Shown: piece after piece, positions 1 through 9,320 of the stretch
Position numbering within the stretch: position 1 is the stretch's first letter
Layout of the letters: the number at the start of each line of letters is the position of its first letter
From: Thalassospira alkalitolerans
GTDB taxonomy: Bacteria; Pseudomonadota; Alphaproteobacteria; Rhodospirillales; Thalassospiraceae
Length of the DNA stretch: 64,000 nucleotides
NCBI RefSeq assembly: GCF_002115745.1
Contig: NZ_JFKB01000003.1
Coordinates: forward strand, 248,001 to 312,000
Reading direction: 5' to 3'
The notes under the pieces: model-generated
Told to the model about the DNA's origin: nothing
What the model saw: the letters and a program-made list of their open reading frames with translations, nothing else
The model's database searches: none
Position numbers and translations under genes: made by a program

Positions 1-408
1 GACGAAATTTCCGTTGATCTGGAAAAGGGCAAGACGCTTGTCATTCGGTATCTTGCGACATCCGAAGGCGGGGACGAGGAAGGTCATCGGACGGTGTTTT
101 TTGAACTGAATGGTCAACCCCGGACGGTTAAGGTCGCTGATAAGACGCTGGCCGTGACGGGCAAGGTCAAACCCAAGGCCGAAGACGGTAACAAGCTGCA
201 TATCGCAGCCCCGATGCCCGGTCTTGTGGTCGAGGTACATGTTGTCGAAGGCCAGAAGATCAAGGCAGGCGATGTGATGTGTTCGCTTGAAGCGATGAAA
301 ATGGAAACCGCGATCCACGCGGAAAAGGACGGGGTTGTGGCAGTTATCTATACCCCCGCCGGTACACAGGTCGACAGCAAGGATTTGCTGATCGAATTAA
401 CGGAGTAA
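1..408 (+). CDS. pyc: Pyruvate carboxylase, C-terminal fragment (biotin carboxyl carrier domain)
   Basis: The reading frame is open from base 1, so the gene starts upstream of the window and only its last 135 residues are visible. They end in a biotinyl-lipoyl domain with the attachment motif EAMKMET, whose first-listed lysine takes biotin. The residues before it (DEISVDLEKGKTLVIRYL) resemble the linker preceding the carrier domain in pyruvate carboxylase. Pyruvate carboxylase converts pyruvate, bicarbonate and ATP to oxaloacetate in the cytoplasm. Another biotin enzyme such as the propionyl-CoA carboxylase alpha chain is possible, but the linker favours pyruvate carboxylase. The next gene, glcD, starts 6 bases after the stop. 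Confidence 0.85.
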   Translation, partial: DEISVDLEKGKTLVIRYLATSEGGDEEGHRTVFFELNGQPRTVKVADKTLAVTGKVKPKAEDGNKLHIAAPMPGLVVEVHVVEGQKIKAGDVMCSLEAMKMETAIHAEKDGVVAVIYTPAGTQVDSKDLLIELTE

Positions 409-414
409 CCCCGC

Positions 415-1908
415 ATGCTTAGGATGCCTGAGCCCGATCAATCGACCCTTGCACGTCGCAAGGATATTATTGCCGCCATGCGGAACATCGTTCCTGCTGA
501 TGGCGGGGTTATTGTCGATGAAGATCAGCTCAGGCCCTATGAATGCGATGGGTTGATGGCTTATCGGCAATTGCCGATGATCGTGGTCCTGCCCGAAAAT
601 ACCGGGCAGGTCGCGGCCATCCTTAAGTATTGTCATATCCATAAAATCCGGGTTGTTCCGCGTGGTGCGGGTACCGGGCTTTCGGGTGGGGCACTGCCGA
701 TGGCAGATGCGATTACCATTGGTATGATGAAATTCAATCGGGTTCTGGATATCGATTGGGATAACCGGGCGGTTGTTGTGCAACCCGGTGTAACCAATCT
801 GGGGATTACGCGCGCGGTCGAACATAAGGGGTTTTATTATGCCCCGGACCCATCCAGCCAGATTGCCTGTTCGATTGGCGGCAATATCGCCGAAAATTCC
901 GGCGGGGTGCATTCGCTTAAATATGGGCTAACGACCAATAACGTGCTTGGCGTTGAAATGGTCACGATCGAAGGCGAAGTCCTTCGTGTCGGGGGCAAGG
1001 GGCTTGATCAATCGGGTTATGATCTTTTGGGTGTGATTACCGGTTCCGAAGGCTTGCTGGGCATTGTGACCGAAGTGACCGTGCGGATTTTGCGCAAACC
1101 CGAAACCGCGCGCGCGCTTTTGCTGGGCTTTAACAGCAGCGAAGCCGGGGGCGATTGCGTGGCCAAAATCATTGCCGATGGCATCATTCCCGGCGGGCTT
1201 GAAATGATGGATGCCCCGGCGATCAAGGCGACCGAGGATTTTGTTCATGCCGGTTATCCGCTTGATGTCGAGGCGTTGTTGCTGGTCGAACTCGACGGGC
1301 CAAAGGTTGAAGTCGATTATTTGATCGAACAGGTTGGGGCCATTGCGACCCAATGTGGGGCGGTCTATTCGCGCATTTCCGAAAGCGAAGAAGAACGACT
1401 GCTATTTTGGTCCGGGCGCAAAAATGCCTTCCCGGCGATTGGCCGCATTTCACCCGATTATATGTGCATGGATGGCACCATCCCGCGCCGTCGATTGGCC
1501 GAAGTGCTGACCGGGATGCAGGTGTTGTCACAGCGGCACGGGCTTCGGGTGGCCAATGTTTTTCATGCCGGTGATGGCAATTTGCATCCTTTGATCATGT
1601 TTGATGCCAATCAGCCCGGCGACCTTGAACGCGCCGAGGCCTTTGGCGCTGATATCCTTAAGCTGTGTGTTGAAGTCGGCGGGGTTTTATCCGGTGAACA
1701 CGGGATTGGGGTCGAAAAACGCGACCTGATGCCCGAAATGTTTACCGAAGACGACATGAAGCATCAGGAACGCCTGAAACTGGCGTTTGACGAGGACGAG
1801 TTGCTTAATCCCGGCAAGGTATTCCCGACCTTGCATGGCTGTGGCGAGCTTAAGACCCTGCATGCGCGCGGTGTTGCCGATAAATTCCCGAATATCCCGC
1901 GTTTCTGA
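415..1908 (+). CDS. glcD: Glycolate oxidase subunit GlcD (FAD-linked)
   Basis: A 497-residue FAD-linked oxidase of the GlcD/lactate dehydrogenase type. The FAD-binding PCMH motif PRGAGTGLSGG lies at residues 82-92, the later glycine/serine-rich FAD segment (GGNIAENSGG) follows, and the C-terminal half carries the oxidase C domain ending with HAGDGNLHP and GEHGIG motifs. With GlcE and GlcF it oxidises glycolate to glyoxylate, passing electrons to the membrane quinone pool. The length matches E. coli GlcD (about 499). GGAG at 402-405 is 9 bases before the ATG and supports this start; a second in-frame ATG lies at 424. It is the first gene of glcDEF. Confidence 0.95.
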   Translation: MLRMPEPDQSTLARRKDIIAAMRNIVPADGGVIVDEDQLRPYECDGLMAYRQLPMIVVLPENTGQVAAILKYCHIHKIRVVPRGAGTGLSGGALPMADAITIGMMKFNRVLDIDWDNRAVVVQPGVTNLGITRAVEHKGFYYAPDPSSQIACSIGGNIAENSGGVHSLKYGLTTNNVLGVEMVTIEGEVLRVGGKGLDQSGYDLLGVITGSEGLLGIVTEVTVRILRKPETARALLLGFNSSEAGGDCVAKIIADGIIPGGLEMMDAPAIKATEDFVHAGYPLDVEALLLVELDGPKVEVDYLIEQVGAIATQCGAVYSRISESEEERLLFWSGRKNAFPAIGRISPDYMCMDGTIPRRRLAEVLTGMQVLSQRHGLRVANVFHAGDGNLHPLIMFDANQPGDLERAEAFGADILKLCVEVGGVLSGEHGIGVEKRDLMPEMFTEDDMKHQERLKLAFDEDELLNPGKVFPTLHGCGELKTLHARGVADKFPNIPRF

Positions 1909-2012
1909 GGCTAGGCGAAAAACAAGAGCCGAGAGACGATAAGAAAAATAATCCTGCCATCGGTTCCCACAAACCAGTCGGCAAGGATCAGGAGAGGAAG
2001 AGAGAGACCAAA

Positions 2013-3263
2013 ATGGCGGACGTCATATCCCCCACCACGCCCGAACAGTTGCGCGATGCAATTGGCTGGGCGCTTGGATCGAAAACCCCGCTTGAAATCA
2101 TCGGGTCCGGCAGCAAGCGTGAGTTTGGTCACGCGGTTGCCAGCGATCATGTTTTAGACCTGTCAAAACTGACCGGGGTTTTGTTTTACGAACCCGAAGA
2201 ATTGGTGATGTCGGTACGGGCAGGAACGTCACTTGCCGAAATTCAGGGCCTTTTACGCGAAAAAAATCAGCAATTCCATTTTGAGCCCGGAAATTTCCCG
2301 GGGCTTTTGGCCGATGGTGTTGTCGATCATGCGGGCACAATTGGCGGATTGATCGCCACCAATCTTTCTGGTCCGCGACGGATCAAAGTTGGTGCGGCAC
2401 GGGATCATATTTTGGGGTTTGAAGCCATCAGTGGCCGGGCCGAAGATTTTAAATCCGGTGGTCGTGTGATGAAAAACGTTACCGGGTTTGATTTGTCAAA
2501 ATTGATGTCGGGATCGTTTGGCACCCTTGGCGTGATGCATACCATCACCATGAAAGTCATGCCGCGCGATGAAAAAACCAGAACGGTTTTGATTGCCTGT
2601 GATGATCCCAAAGCCGCCGGACGGGCAATGACCGATGCCATGGGCAGCGAGAACGAGGTTTCGGGTGCGGCGTGGATTGCATCGGCTGATGTCGCCAAGC
2701 TGGGTGTGTCGGTTGCGACCGAAATGGGATCGGGGATTGTTGCCTTGCGGGTCGAGGGACCAGCCCCGTCGGTCGCATGGCGGTGCGAAGCATTACGCAA
2801 ACTGTTGGCGGATATCGGCGCCAGCGAAGAATTGCATAGTACCAATAGCGAAGCGTTCTGGGCGGCGGTTGCCGATGTTGCGCCCTTTGCCGGGGGATCG
2901 GGCCTGTTATGGCGGGTGTCAGTTCCGCCAGCATCGGGTGGCGATGTTGCGGCGACTTTGGCGGCGGAAACCGGTGGTGCGATCATGATGGATTGGGCCG
3001 GGGCGCAAATTTGGTTGCGCTTGCCGGGGGCGGATGTGGCGGATGCCATGGTCGATAAAACCCGCCAAATCGCCTTGGCGGCAGATGGACGGGCGGTTTT
3101 GGTGCGGGCCCCGGTTGATATCCGAAACCGGATTTCGGTGTTTCAGTCCGAAGACGCGGCACTGGCCCGGATCAATGCAAAAATTCGTGCGAATTTTGAC
3201 CCCGCCGCGATCCTTAATCCGGGGCGCATGATGCCATCAATATCAGGCGGGGAGGGCGCATAA
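2013..3263 (+). CDS. glcE: Glycolate oxidase subunit GlcE (FAD-binding)
   Basis: A 416-residue FAD-binding subunit of the glycolate oxidase complex. The N-terminal half is a PCMH FAD domain (GSGSKREFG near residue 31, then GTIGGLIATNLSGPRR and the GGRVMKNVTGFDLSKL segment). The C-terminal half is the weakly conserved cap, ending with the family's NPGRMMP-type tail. The start is supported by the purine-rich ribosome-binding stretch at 1990-2008 (AGGAGAGGAAGAGAGAG). It sits 104 bases after glcD and overlaps glcF by one base (TAATG), so translation is probably coupled. Length is normal for the family. Confidence 0.93.
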   Translation: MADVISPTTPEQLRDAIGWALGSKTPLEIIGSGSKREFGHAVASDHVLDLSKLTGVLFYEPEELVMSVRAGTSLAEIQGLLREKNQQFHFEPGNFPGLLADGVVDHAGTIGGLIATNLSGPRRIKVGAARDHILGFEAISGRAEDFKSGGRVMKNVTGFDLSKLMSGSFGTLGVMHTITMKVMPRDEKTRTVLIACDDPKAAGRAMTDAMGSENEVSGAAWIASADVAKLGVSVATEMGSGIVALRVEGPAPSVAWRCEALRKLLADIGASEELHSTNSEAFWAAVADVAPFAGGSGLLWRVSVPPASGGDVAATLAAETGGAIMMDWAGAQIWLRLPGADVADAMVDKTRQIALAADGRAVLVRAPVDIRNRISVFQSEDAALARINAKIRANFDPAAILNPGRMMPSISGGEGA

Positions 3264-4567
3264 TGCAAACCAATTTTACCCCGGCCCAGCTTGCCCATCC
3301 GGCGATTGCCGAAAGTGAACAGATCCTTCGCAAATGTGTGCACTGCGGGTTCTGTACCGCAACCTGCCCGACCTTTGTGACATTAGGCGATGAACTTGAT
3401 AGCCCGCGCGGGCGAATTTACCTGATCAAGGACATGCTGGAAAACGACAAACCGGCAACGGACAAGGTGGTTAAGCATCTTGATCGTTGTCTGTCGTGCC
3501 TGTCGTGTACGACGACATGCCCATCGGGTGTTGATTACATGCATCTGATTGATAATGCGCGCGCCCATATCGAACAGACTTATGAACGGCCCTTTGCCGA
3601 TAAATGGCTGCGCAAGATTTTGGCGATTGTCGTGCCCAACCCGACGCTTTTCCGATTGTCGCTGATCGGGGCAAAGCTGGCATCGCCGTTTGCGGGGCTA
3701 TTGCCGGGGCGGCTTAAAGGCATGGTAAAAATGGGGGCACGTCATATGCCACCGCCAAGCTGGGTTGATAAACCACAGGTGATTCCGGCGATTGGTGAAC
3801 GCAAAGGGCGTGTTGCCATCCTGACCGGTTGTGCGCAGCAGGTTTTGGAAACCGAGATTAACGAAGCGACTGTGCGGCTTTTGACCCGGCTTGGGATCGA
3901 GATTGTCGTTGCCAAGGGGGCGGGGTGTTGTGGGTCGCTGGTTCATCATATGGGCAAGGAAGAAAAATCCCATCATCAGGCCCAGGCCAATGTCGATGCC
4001 TGGACCGCAGAACTGAAGGGCGAGGGGCTTGATGCGATTGTGATTACTGCATCGGGTTGCGGGACGACGGTCAAGGATTACGGCCATATGTTGCGTAATG
4101 ATCGGGTCTATGCCGCCAAGGCCGCCAAGGTTTCCGAACTTGCTTGTGACATTACGGAATATCTGGCGGGTATTGATATTCCTGCCGGGGCGTTTGCGGC
4201 AACGGGATTGAATGATGTGCGGGTTGCCTATCATTCGGCCTGTTCGATGCAGCATGGCCAGAAAATCATTCGCGAACCCCGTGATCTTTTGAAAAAAGCC
4301 GGGTTTGAGGTGCTAGAGATCGCCGAGGGGCATCTTTGTTGCGGTTCCGCCGGGGTTTATAACCTGTTGCAGCCCGAAATTGCCGGTAAACTGCGCGAAC
4401 GCAAGCTTGGCAATATCAAGAATATCGCCCCGGATCTTGTCGCGACGGGTAATATTGGCTGCATGGTGCAACTTGAAACCGATGATCTGAAAGTCCTGCA
4501 TACCGTCCAGCTTTTGGATTGGGCAGCGGGCGGACCGGTGCCGGGCAAGTTGGCGGCCTATTATTAA
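3263..4567 (+). CDS. glcF: Glycolate oxidase iron-sulfur subunit GlcF
   Basis: A 434-residue iron-sulfur subunit. Two CxxCxxCxxxCP clusters are visible: C25/C28/C31/C35 and C76/C79/C82/C86, each expected to hold a 4Fe-4S cluster. Two cysteine-rich CCG domains follow (AGCCGSLVHH near residue 220, and HLCCGSAG near residue 356), as in heterodisulfide-reductase-type proteins. It carries electrons from the GlcD/GlcE flavins towards the quinone pool. The ATG shares a base with the glcE stop codon. A strong terminator-like hairpin follows at 4611-4647. Confidence 0.94.
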   Translation: MQTNFTPAQLAHPAIAESEQILRKCVHCGFCTATCPTFVTLGDELDSPRGRIYLIKDMLENDKPATDKVVKHLDRCLSCLSCTTTCPSGVDYMHLIDNARAHIEQTYERPFADKWLRKILAIVVPNPTLFRLSLIGAKLASPFAGLLPGRLKGMVKMGARHMPPPSWVDKPQVIPAIGERKGRVAILTGCAQQVLETEINEATVRLLTRLGIEIVVAKGAGCCGSLVHHMGKEEKSHHQAQANVDAWTAELKGEGLDAIVITASGCGTTVKDYGHMLRNDRVYAAKAAKVSELACDITEYLAGIDIPAGAFAATGLNDVRVAYHSACSMQHGQKIIREPRDLLKKAGFEVLEIAEGHLCCGSAGVYNLLQPEIAGKLRERKLGNIKNIAPDLVATGNIGCMVQLETDDLKVLHTVQLLDWAAGGPVPGKLAAYY

Positions 4568-4610
4568 GGTCACGTCACCCAGGTATCGGGGATGCGATTA
4601 AATCAAATGA

Positions 4611-4647
4611 CAAAAGCCCGCATGACATCATTGTCTGCGGGCTTTTG
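4611..4647 (+). terminator. Terminator after glcDEF
   Basis: A perfect 12-bp inverted repeat: CAAAAGCCCGCA (4611-4622) pairs with TGCGGGCTTTTG (4636-4647), with a 13-base loop. The descending arm ends in TTTTG. It lies 44 bases after the glcF stop and, being nearly symmetrical, could also serve the convergent gene at 4698-5003. Confidence 0.8.
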
Positions 4648-4697
4648 TGAATTTTTGTGCCGAACGGATCAACTGCCGGGGCAGAAGGCGTAATCGA

Positions 4698-5003
4698 CTA
4701 TTCTTTGGCCGGCTCTTTAGTCAGCAGGCTGTGGGCGATGCCTTCGGCAGCCGAGCTTTCGCTGCTGTCTTCGGCATAGGCCGCGGTTTTTTCGCGGATC
4801 CATTCCTGAACATCGGCTTCGTTGATATCGACTTTTGTTGCCATAACCGAAATCACGGCTTCCATGGCCAGAACATGTGATGCGATATTATTGACCGCAA
4901 CATGCAGGTCGTCGATATGGCGCGAAGCGGCTTGGGACATATCGCCCAGTTCACCGGAAAGCTTCTGGATCAGTTCCTGAATCTCGTCGAGCGTCGTGCT
5001 CAT
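4698..5003 (-). CDS. Small acidic helical protein of unknown function
   Basis: A 101-residue protein starting at an ATG at 5003 with an AAGGGAG ribosome-binding site just upstream. The frame stays open upstream to 5657, but that stretch overlaps the phosphate promoter and the start of pstS and is unlikely to be translated. The protein is rich in heptad-like helices (DEIQELIQKLSGELGD, VNNIASHVLAMEAV), is acidic at the C terminus, and has no signal peptide, membrane segment or cysteines. It may be a coiled-coil or phasin-like cytoplasmic protein, but I do not recognise a family. Its promoter region holds a 27-bp interrupted palindrome (5169-5195). Confidence 0.7.
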   Translation of the reverse strand: MSTTLDEIQELIQKLSGELGDMSQAASRHIDDLHVAVNNIASHVLAMEAVISVMATKVDINEADVQEWIREKTAAYAEDSSESSAAEGIAHSLLTKEPAKE

Positions 5004-5168
5004 TGTCGTCTCCCTTTTGCGCGGTTCCCCGCAACAATGTCCCCATCGGGTTGATATCTTATGAACAAGCTTCGTGTTTTCAACCGGGTTTGTAAAGTCC
5101 AAGGAATGTGCCGACCAATCGTGGCAACGAGCGCCTGCGCGGTTGGCAGGCGGCGGTTTGGGCGCGGT

Positions 5169-5195
5169 ATCTTTGTTACAGTTTTTGTAACAGAG
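5169..5195. promoter_or_regulatory. Palindromic operator candidate
   Basis: TCTTTGTTAC (5169-5178) and GTAACAGAGA (5186-5195) are inverted copies matching at 9 of 10 positions. The core TTACA-N5-TGTAA is a perfect palindrome. It lies about 165 bases upstream of the start of the small minus-strand gene. The shape fits a dimeric repressor site; the regulator is unknown. Confidence 0.45.
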
Positions 5196-5320
5196 ATATT
5201 GGGCCAAGGGATGTTGGGGCCAAAAACGCCGGGTTGATTGCGCGGAAAACTGATTGTGCAAAACAATCAAATTCGTTGAAATATAAAGGTTTTTAGCGGA
5301 TTTTTTGCATCTCTGATGCG

Positions 5321-5338
5321 TTGTCACATAACGTTCAT
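5321..5338 (+). promoter_or_regulatory. Pho box upstream of pstS
   Basis: TTGTCAC-ATAA-CGTTCAT gives two 7-base half-sites 11 bases apart. This matches the PhoB direct-repeat consensus (CTGTCAT, 4-base AT-rich spacer, CTGTCAT) at 5 of 7 positions in each half. A weaker third repeat (GTGACGC, 5343-5349) continues the 11-base period. PhoB itself is encoded at the end of this operon, so the operon is probably autoregulated under phosphate limitation. Confidence 0.75.
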
Positions 5339-5432
5339 AAAAGTGACGCAATACCGTAAGCACCCAGCGGTAGAGTCCGGCTCGCAGATCGTTGCACCGT
5401 TCCGCTTTGGAACAATCATTGGGGAAATTACC

Positions 5433-6464
5433 ATGAAGAAGACTCTTGCTGTTGCAGCGCTGATGAGCGTTGCCTTTGTTGGCGCTGCCCAGGCACGCGA
5501 CCAGATTCGTATCGTTGGTTCGTCCACCGTATTCCCGTTCGCAACCGCGGTTGCTGAAGAATTCGGTAAGACCTCCTCGTTCAAGACCCCGGTTATTGAA
5601 TCGACCGGTTCTGGCGGTGGTTTGAAGCTGTTTTGCGCCGGTGTTGGCGAAGAACATCCGGACATCACCAATGCATCGCGTCGCATCAAGAAGTCCGAAA
5701 TTGAGACTTGCGGCAAAAACGGCATCAGCGAAATCACCGAAGTCAAAATCGGCTTTGACGGTATCGTTCTGTCGAACTCCAAAGATGCCGGTCAGCTTGA
5801 CCTGACCAAAGAACAGATCTTCCTGGCACTGGCCAAAACCGTTCCTTCGAAAGACGGCAAGTCGCTGATCGACAATCCGTACAGCACCTGGAACGAGATT
5901 GATTCGAGCCTGCCGACCGTGAAAATCGAAGTTCTTGGCCCGCCGCCGACCTCTGGCACACGCGATGCTTTCACCGAGCTGGTACTTGAAGAAGCTTGTG
6001 AAGAATTCCCGGTTATTGCCGAGCTTGAAAAAGCTGACAAAAAGAAATTCAAAGCTGTTTGTGCCGGTGTCCGTGAAGACGGCGCTTACATCGAAGCTGG
6101 CGAAAACGACAACCTGATCGTTCAGAAACTCGAAGCCAACAAAGACGCATTCGGTATCTTTGGCTTCTCGTTCCTCGACCAGAATGGCGACAAACTTCAG
6201 GGTTCGAAAATCGAAGGCATCGAGCCGACCTTCGAAGCCATCTCAGCTGGTGACTACCCTGTTTCCCGTTCGCTTTACTTCTACGTCAAAAACGCCCACG
6301 TCGGAACCATTCCGGGCATCAAAGAATATGTCTCGGAATTCACCTCTGACAAAGCTTGGGGCGAGGAAGGTTACCTTGCTGACCGTGGTCTGATCCCGAT
6401 GGATGCCGCAGAACGCAAAGCCGTTCATGATGCAGCGATGAACCTTGCTCCGCTGAGCATGTAA
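5433..6464 (+). CDS. pstS: Phosphate ABC transporter substrate-binding protein PstS
   Basis: A 343-residue periplasmic phosphate-binding protein. The start at 5433 gives a signal peptide (MKKTLAVAALMSVAFVGAAQA, probable cut after residue 21); the frame extends upstream through the Pho box, so the earlier start is wrong. Phosphate-site elements are visible: VGSSTVFPF, TGSGGGLKLFC, NASRRIKKSE and the later SGTRDAF. It delivers phosphate to PstCA. The gene heads pstSCAB-phoU-phoB and is followed by a strong hairpin (6476-6505), which should raise pstS transcript over the membrane genes. Confidence 0.96.
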   Translation: MKKTLAVAALMSVAFVGAAQARDQIRIVGSSTVFPFATAVAEEFGKTSSFKTPVIESTGSGGGLKLFCAGVGEEHPDITNASRRIKKSEIETCGKNGISEITEVKIGFDGIVLSNSKDAGQLDLTKEQIFLALAKTVPSKDGKSLIDNPYSTWNEIDSSLPTVKIEVLGPPPTSGTRDAFTELVLEEACEEFPVIAELEKADKKKFKAVCAGVREDGAYIEAGENDNLIVQKLEANKDAFGIFGFSFLDQNGDKLQGSKIEGIEPTFEAISAGDYPVSRSLYFYVKNAHVGTIPGIKEYVSEFTSDKAWGEEGYLADRGLIPMDAAERKAVHDAAMNLAPLSM

Positions 6465-6475
6465 CGCGATCTTTC

Positions 6476-6505
6476 AACCGGTGGCGGCCCATGCTGCCAC
6501 CGGTT
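6476..6505 (+). terminator. Hairpin between pstS and pstC
   Basis: AACCGGTGGC (6476-6485) pairs perfectly with GCCACCGGTT (6496-6505) around a 10-base loop, followed by TCTTTGTTT. It lies 11 bases after the pstS stop and 92 before pstC. It probably terminates part of the transcription and stabilises pstS mRNA. Confidence 0.75.
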
Positions 6506-6597
6506 TCTTTGTTTCCAGGCTTGATTGATTTATTGTTTTTGTCCTATTGGCCTTTTCGTGATTTAAGCTGGCCCTCCAGACAAACGGATTTATCGTA

Positions 6598-7977
6598 ATG
6601 TCCCTGACCTTTCTGTTGCTCGCGATTGCGGCCCTTTGTGCGCTATCATTCTATTTCGGGCGTCAGCGGGCCATTGCCCTGTCGGGCGGCCGGTACAGCA
6701 ACCTTCATTCCCTGCCAGCCCATTACGGGACCTATACGGCAATGTGGTGTGGTCTTCCGGCAATTTTGCTGTTGCTGGTTTGGCACATGTTTCAGGGAAC
6801 GATCATTCAGGGAATGATTATCTCGGATTTGCCGCCAGAGATCCTTAATGACTCGGGTAAATTGTCGCTGGCGCTTAACAGTATTTTTCTGCTTGCTGCC
6901 GATAACGGCGAACACCTTAGCGTGTCACCGGAAGTGATTGACGCGGGCAAACGTCTTGCGAGTTTGCAGATCATTGCCAATGTTGCGCTGGTGGTTGTGA
7001 TGATAAGCGTGGCGCTTGTTGGCCTTGCGTTTTCGTATCGCAAAATCAGCCGTGACATGCGGGCGCGTAATAATGTCGAGCGGATTTCACGCTATGTGAT
7101 GATTGCCTGTTCCGGGATTGCGATCCTGTCGACGGTCGGCATCGTATTTTCGCTTTTGTTTGAAGCGCTGCATTTCTTTACCAAGATCAATCCGCTGGAC
7201 TTCCTGTTTGGTCTGGAATGGAGCCCGCAGACGGCAATTCGCGCTGATCAGGTGGCTTCCGAGGGGGCATTTGGTGCCATCCCGCTTTTCGTTGGGACCT
7301 TGTTGATCACACTGATTGCGATGTGTGTGGCGGTGCCTGTCGGATTGTTCTCAGCCATCTATATGGGGGAATACGCATCCCCGAAATTCCGCGCCTTTGC
7401 CAAGCCTGCACTTGAAATTCTGGCCGGTGTGCCGACGGTTGTTTATGGATTTTTCGCGGCCCTGACCGTGGCGCCATTTCTGCGCGATAACGGTGCTGTT
7501 CTTGGGCTTGATGTCAGTTCCGAAAGTGCGCTGGCAGCCGGGCTGGTCATGGGTGTCATGATTATTCCGTTTGTATCTTCGTTGTCTGATGACGTGATGT
7601 CTCAGGTGCCGCAATCGTTGCGCGATGGTTCTTATGGCTTGGGCGCAACCAAATCGGAAACCATTCGAAATGTGATTTTCCCGGCAGCCCTTCCCGGTAT
7701 TGTCGGGGCGGTGTTGCTGGCGGTATCGCGTGCGATTGGCGAAACCATGATTGTGGTGATGGCAGCAGGGCTTGCTGCCAATATGACGGTCAATCCTTTG
7801 CAGGCCGTGACGACCGTAACCGTTCAAATTGTAACGCTTCTGGTTGGTGATCAGGAATTTGACAGTGCCAAAACCTTGTCGGCGTTTGCGCTGGGGCTGG
7901 CTCTGTTCCTTATCACGCTGGGTTTGAACGTGTTTGCCCTTAAGTTTGTTCAGAAGTATCGCGAGAAATATGACTGA
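6598..7977 (+). CDS. pstC: Phosphate ABC transporter permease PstC (long form)
   Basis: A 459-residue inner-membrane permease, clearly longer than E. coli PstC (about 319). The extra length is an N-terminal region of about 180 residues with its own membrane segments (near residues 2-20, 40-62, 122-145). The binding-protein-dependent permease core follows, with GTLLITLIAMCVAVPVG and the EAA-type loop (SLRDGSYGLGATKSETIRNV). Such long forms are usual in alphaproteobacteria. The gene overlaps pstA by 8 bases, so the two permease subunits are probably translated together. Confidence 0.93.
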   Translation: MSLTFLLLAIAALCALSFYFGRQRAIALSGGRYSNLHSLPAHYGTYTAMWCGLPAILLLLVWHMFQGTIIQGMIISDLPPEILNDSGKLSLALNSIFLLAADNGEHLSVSPEVIDAGKRLASLQIIANVALVVVMISVALVGLAFSYRKISRDMRARNNVERISRYVMIACSGIAILSTVGIVFSLLFEALHFFTKINPLDFLFGLEWSPQTAIRADQVASEGAFGAIPLFVGTLLITLIAMCVAVPVGLFSAIYMGEYASPKFRAFAKPALEILAGVPTVVYGFFAALTVAPFLRDNGAVLGLDVSSESALAAGLVMGVMIIPFVSSLSDDVMSQVPQSLRDGSYGLGATKSETIRNVIFPAALPGIVGAVLLAVSRAIGETMIVVMAAGLAANMTVNPLQAVTTVTVQIVTLLVGDQEFDSAKTLSAFALGLALFLITLGLNVFALKFVQKYREKYD

Positions 7978-9319
7978 TATGGCATCGCTGATGGAAGACA
8001 GAGCCGCTGCAAAGGTTATCTCAGGAAATCTGCGCAAGCCGGTTGATTGGGACAGCCCCAAGATTTCACGCCAGATCAAAAAGCGTTACGCCGCCGAGCG
8101 CCGCTTTAAGATGTATGGCCTGAGCGCAATTGCGATCGCGCTTTTGGCATTGGCCGTGCTGACGTATTCGATCGGGTCCAAGGGCTATACGGCCTTTTTC
8201 CAGACCTATGTGCAGGTCGAAGTCTTCTTTGACCCGGCACAGATTGACCCGGATGGCACAGGTGATCCCGCCGTGATCGGCAAGGCCAATTTTGACGGCC
8301 TGATCAAGGAAAGCCTGCGCAAACGTTTCCCGGAAGTCACTGATCGTCGCAGCAAGCGCGACATGTATGACATCATTTCGGGTGGTGCGTCCTATGACCT
8401 GCGTGAGCGGGTGATGGAAAATCCAAGCCTGATCGGGCAGACCCGCAAGGTCTGGATGATTTCGGGCGATGACTTTGACATGCTTAACAAAGGCTATATC
8501 AGCGCTGATGTTGACGAAGGTGATCGCCGTCTGAATGACGAAGAAATCTCGTGGTATCATGCGTTGCAGGCAGACGGGGCGGTTGAAAAACAGTTCCACA
8601 CCCGGTTCTTTACCAATGGAGATTCCCGCGAGCCCGAACTTGCCGGGATTTGGGGGGCTGCTGTCGGGTCGCTTTATACCTTGGCCGTGACCTTGGCGCT
8701 GTCTTTCCCGATTGGGGTGCTGGCGGCGGTTTATCTTGAAGAATTCGCACCGCGCAACCGCTTTACGACGATTGTCGAGGTCAATATCAACAATCTGGCG
8801 GCGGTGCCGTCAATCGTGTTCGGTCTGCTGGGGCTTGAAGTTTACCTTAATGTCATGCATTTGCCGCGATCGGCCCCGGTTGTCGGGGGCTTGACGCTGG
8901 CGCTGATGACCTTGCCGACGATCATTATTGCCGCCCGTGCCGCGATCAAGGCGGTTCCGCCGTCAATCCGTCAGGCCGCCCTTGGTCTTGGGGCGTCACC
9001 GGTTCAGACCGTGACCCATCATGTGTTGCCACTGGCAATGCCGGGCATCCTGACCGGAACGATCATTGGTATGGCGCAGGCACTTGGTGAAACTGCACCG
9101 CTTTTGATGATCGGGATGGTCGCCTTTATCGTTGATATCCCTGGAAGCGCGCTTGATCCGGCGACGGTCCTGCCGGTGCAGATCTATCTATGGGCAGACA
9201 GCCCGGAACGTGCCTTCGTCGAGAAAACCTCGGCCGCCATTATGGTGCTGCTGGGCTTCCTTGTCCTGATGAACGGATTTGCCGTGTATCTGCGCAAAAA
9301 ATTTGAACGGAAGTGGTAA
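7970..9319 (+). CDS. pstA: Phosphate ABC transporter permease PstA (long form)
   Basis: The second permease subunit, 449 residues from the ATG at 7970, which overlaps the pstC stop (ATGACTGA); an open stretch upstream lies inside pstC. After one membrane segment (near residues 43-65) comes a long periplasmic region of the DUF3333 type (about 70-220). The permease core then has the EAA loop ([19 protein letters not shown]) and a final membrane helix. With PstC it forms the phosphate channel across the inner membrane. A single base separates its stop from the pstB start. Confidence 0.93.
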   Translation: MTDMASLMEDRAAAKVISGNLRKPVDWDSPKISRQIKKRYAAERRFKMYGLSAIAIALLALAVLTYSIGSKGYTAFFQTYVQVEVFFDPAQIDPDGTGDPAVIGKANFDGLIKESLRKRFPEVTDRRSKRDMYDIISGGASYDLRERVMENPSLIGQTRKVWMISGDDFDMLNKGYISADVDEGDRRLNDEEISWYHALQADGAVEKQFHTRFFTNGDSREPELAGIWGAAVGSLYTLAVTLALSFPIGVLAAVYLEEFAPRNRFTTIVEVNINNLAAVPSIVFGLLGLEVYLNVMHLPRSAPVVGGLTLALMTLPTIIIAARAAIKAVPPSIRQAALGLGASPVQTVTHHVLPLAMPGILTGTIIGMAQALGETAPLLMIGMVAFIVDIPGSALDPATVLPVQIYLWADSPERAFVEKTSAAIMVLLGFLVLMNGFAVYLRKKFERKW

Positions 9320-9320
9320 A

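Larger units (their letters stand above)
5004..5432. other. Divergent intergenic region between the small protein and pstS
   Basis: 429 bases without a credible gene. It contains the palindrome at 5169-5195 on the side of the small minus-strand gene and the Pho box at 5321-5338 on the pstS side, about 95 bases before the pstS start. Short open frames here are low-complexity shadows. Confidence 0.7.

Noticed and set aside
2405..3049. Long antisense frame opposite glcE, and similar long antisense frames opposite kef, hisC, ferric-reductase and other genes
   Set aside because: They are antisense shadows of genes with strong family evidence, created by GC-rich codon positions.
5004..5657. N-terminal extension of the small helical protein to 5657
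   Set aside because: It would run through the Pho box and pstS coding sequence, and the internal ATG at 5003 has a good ribosome-binding site.
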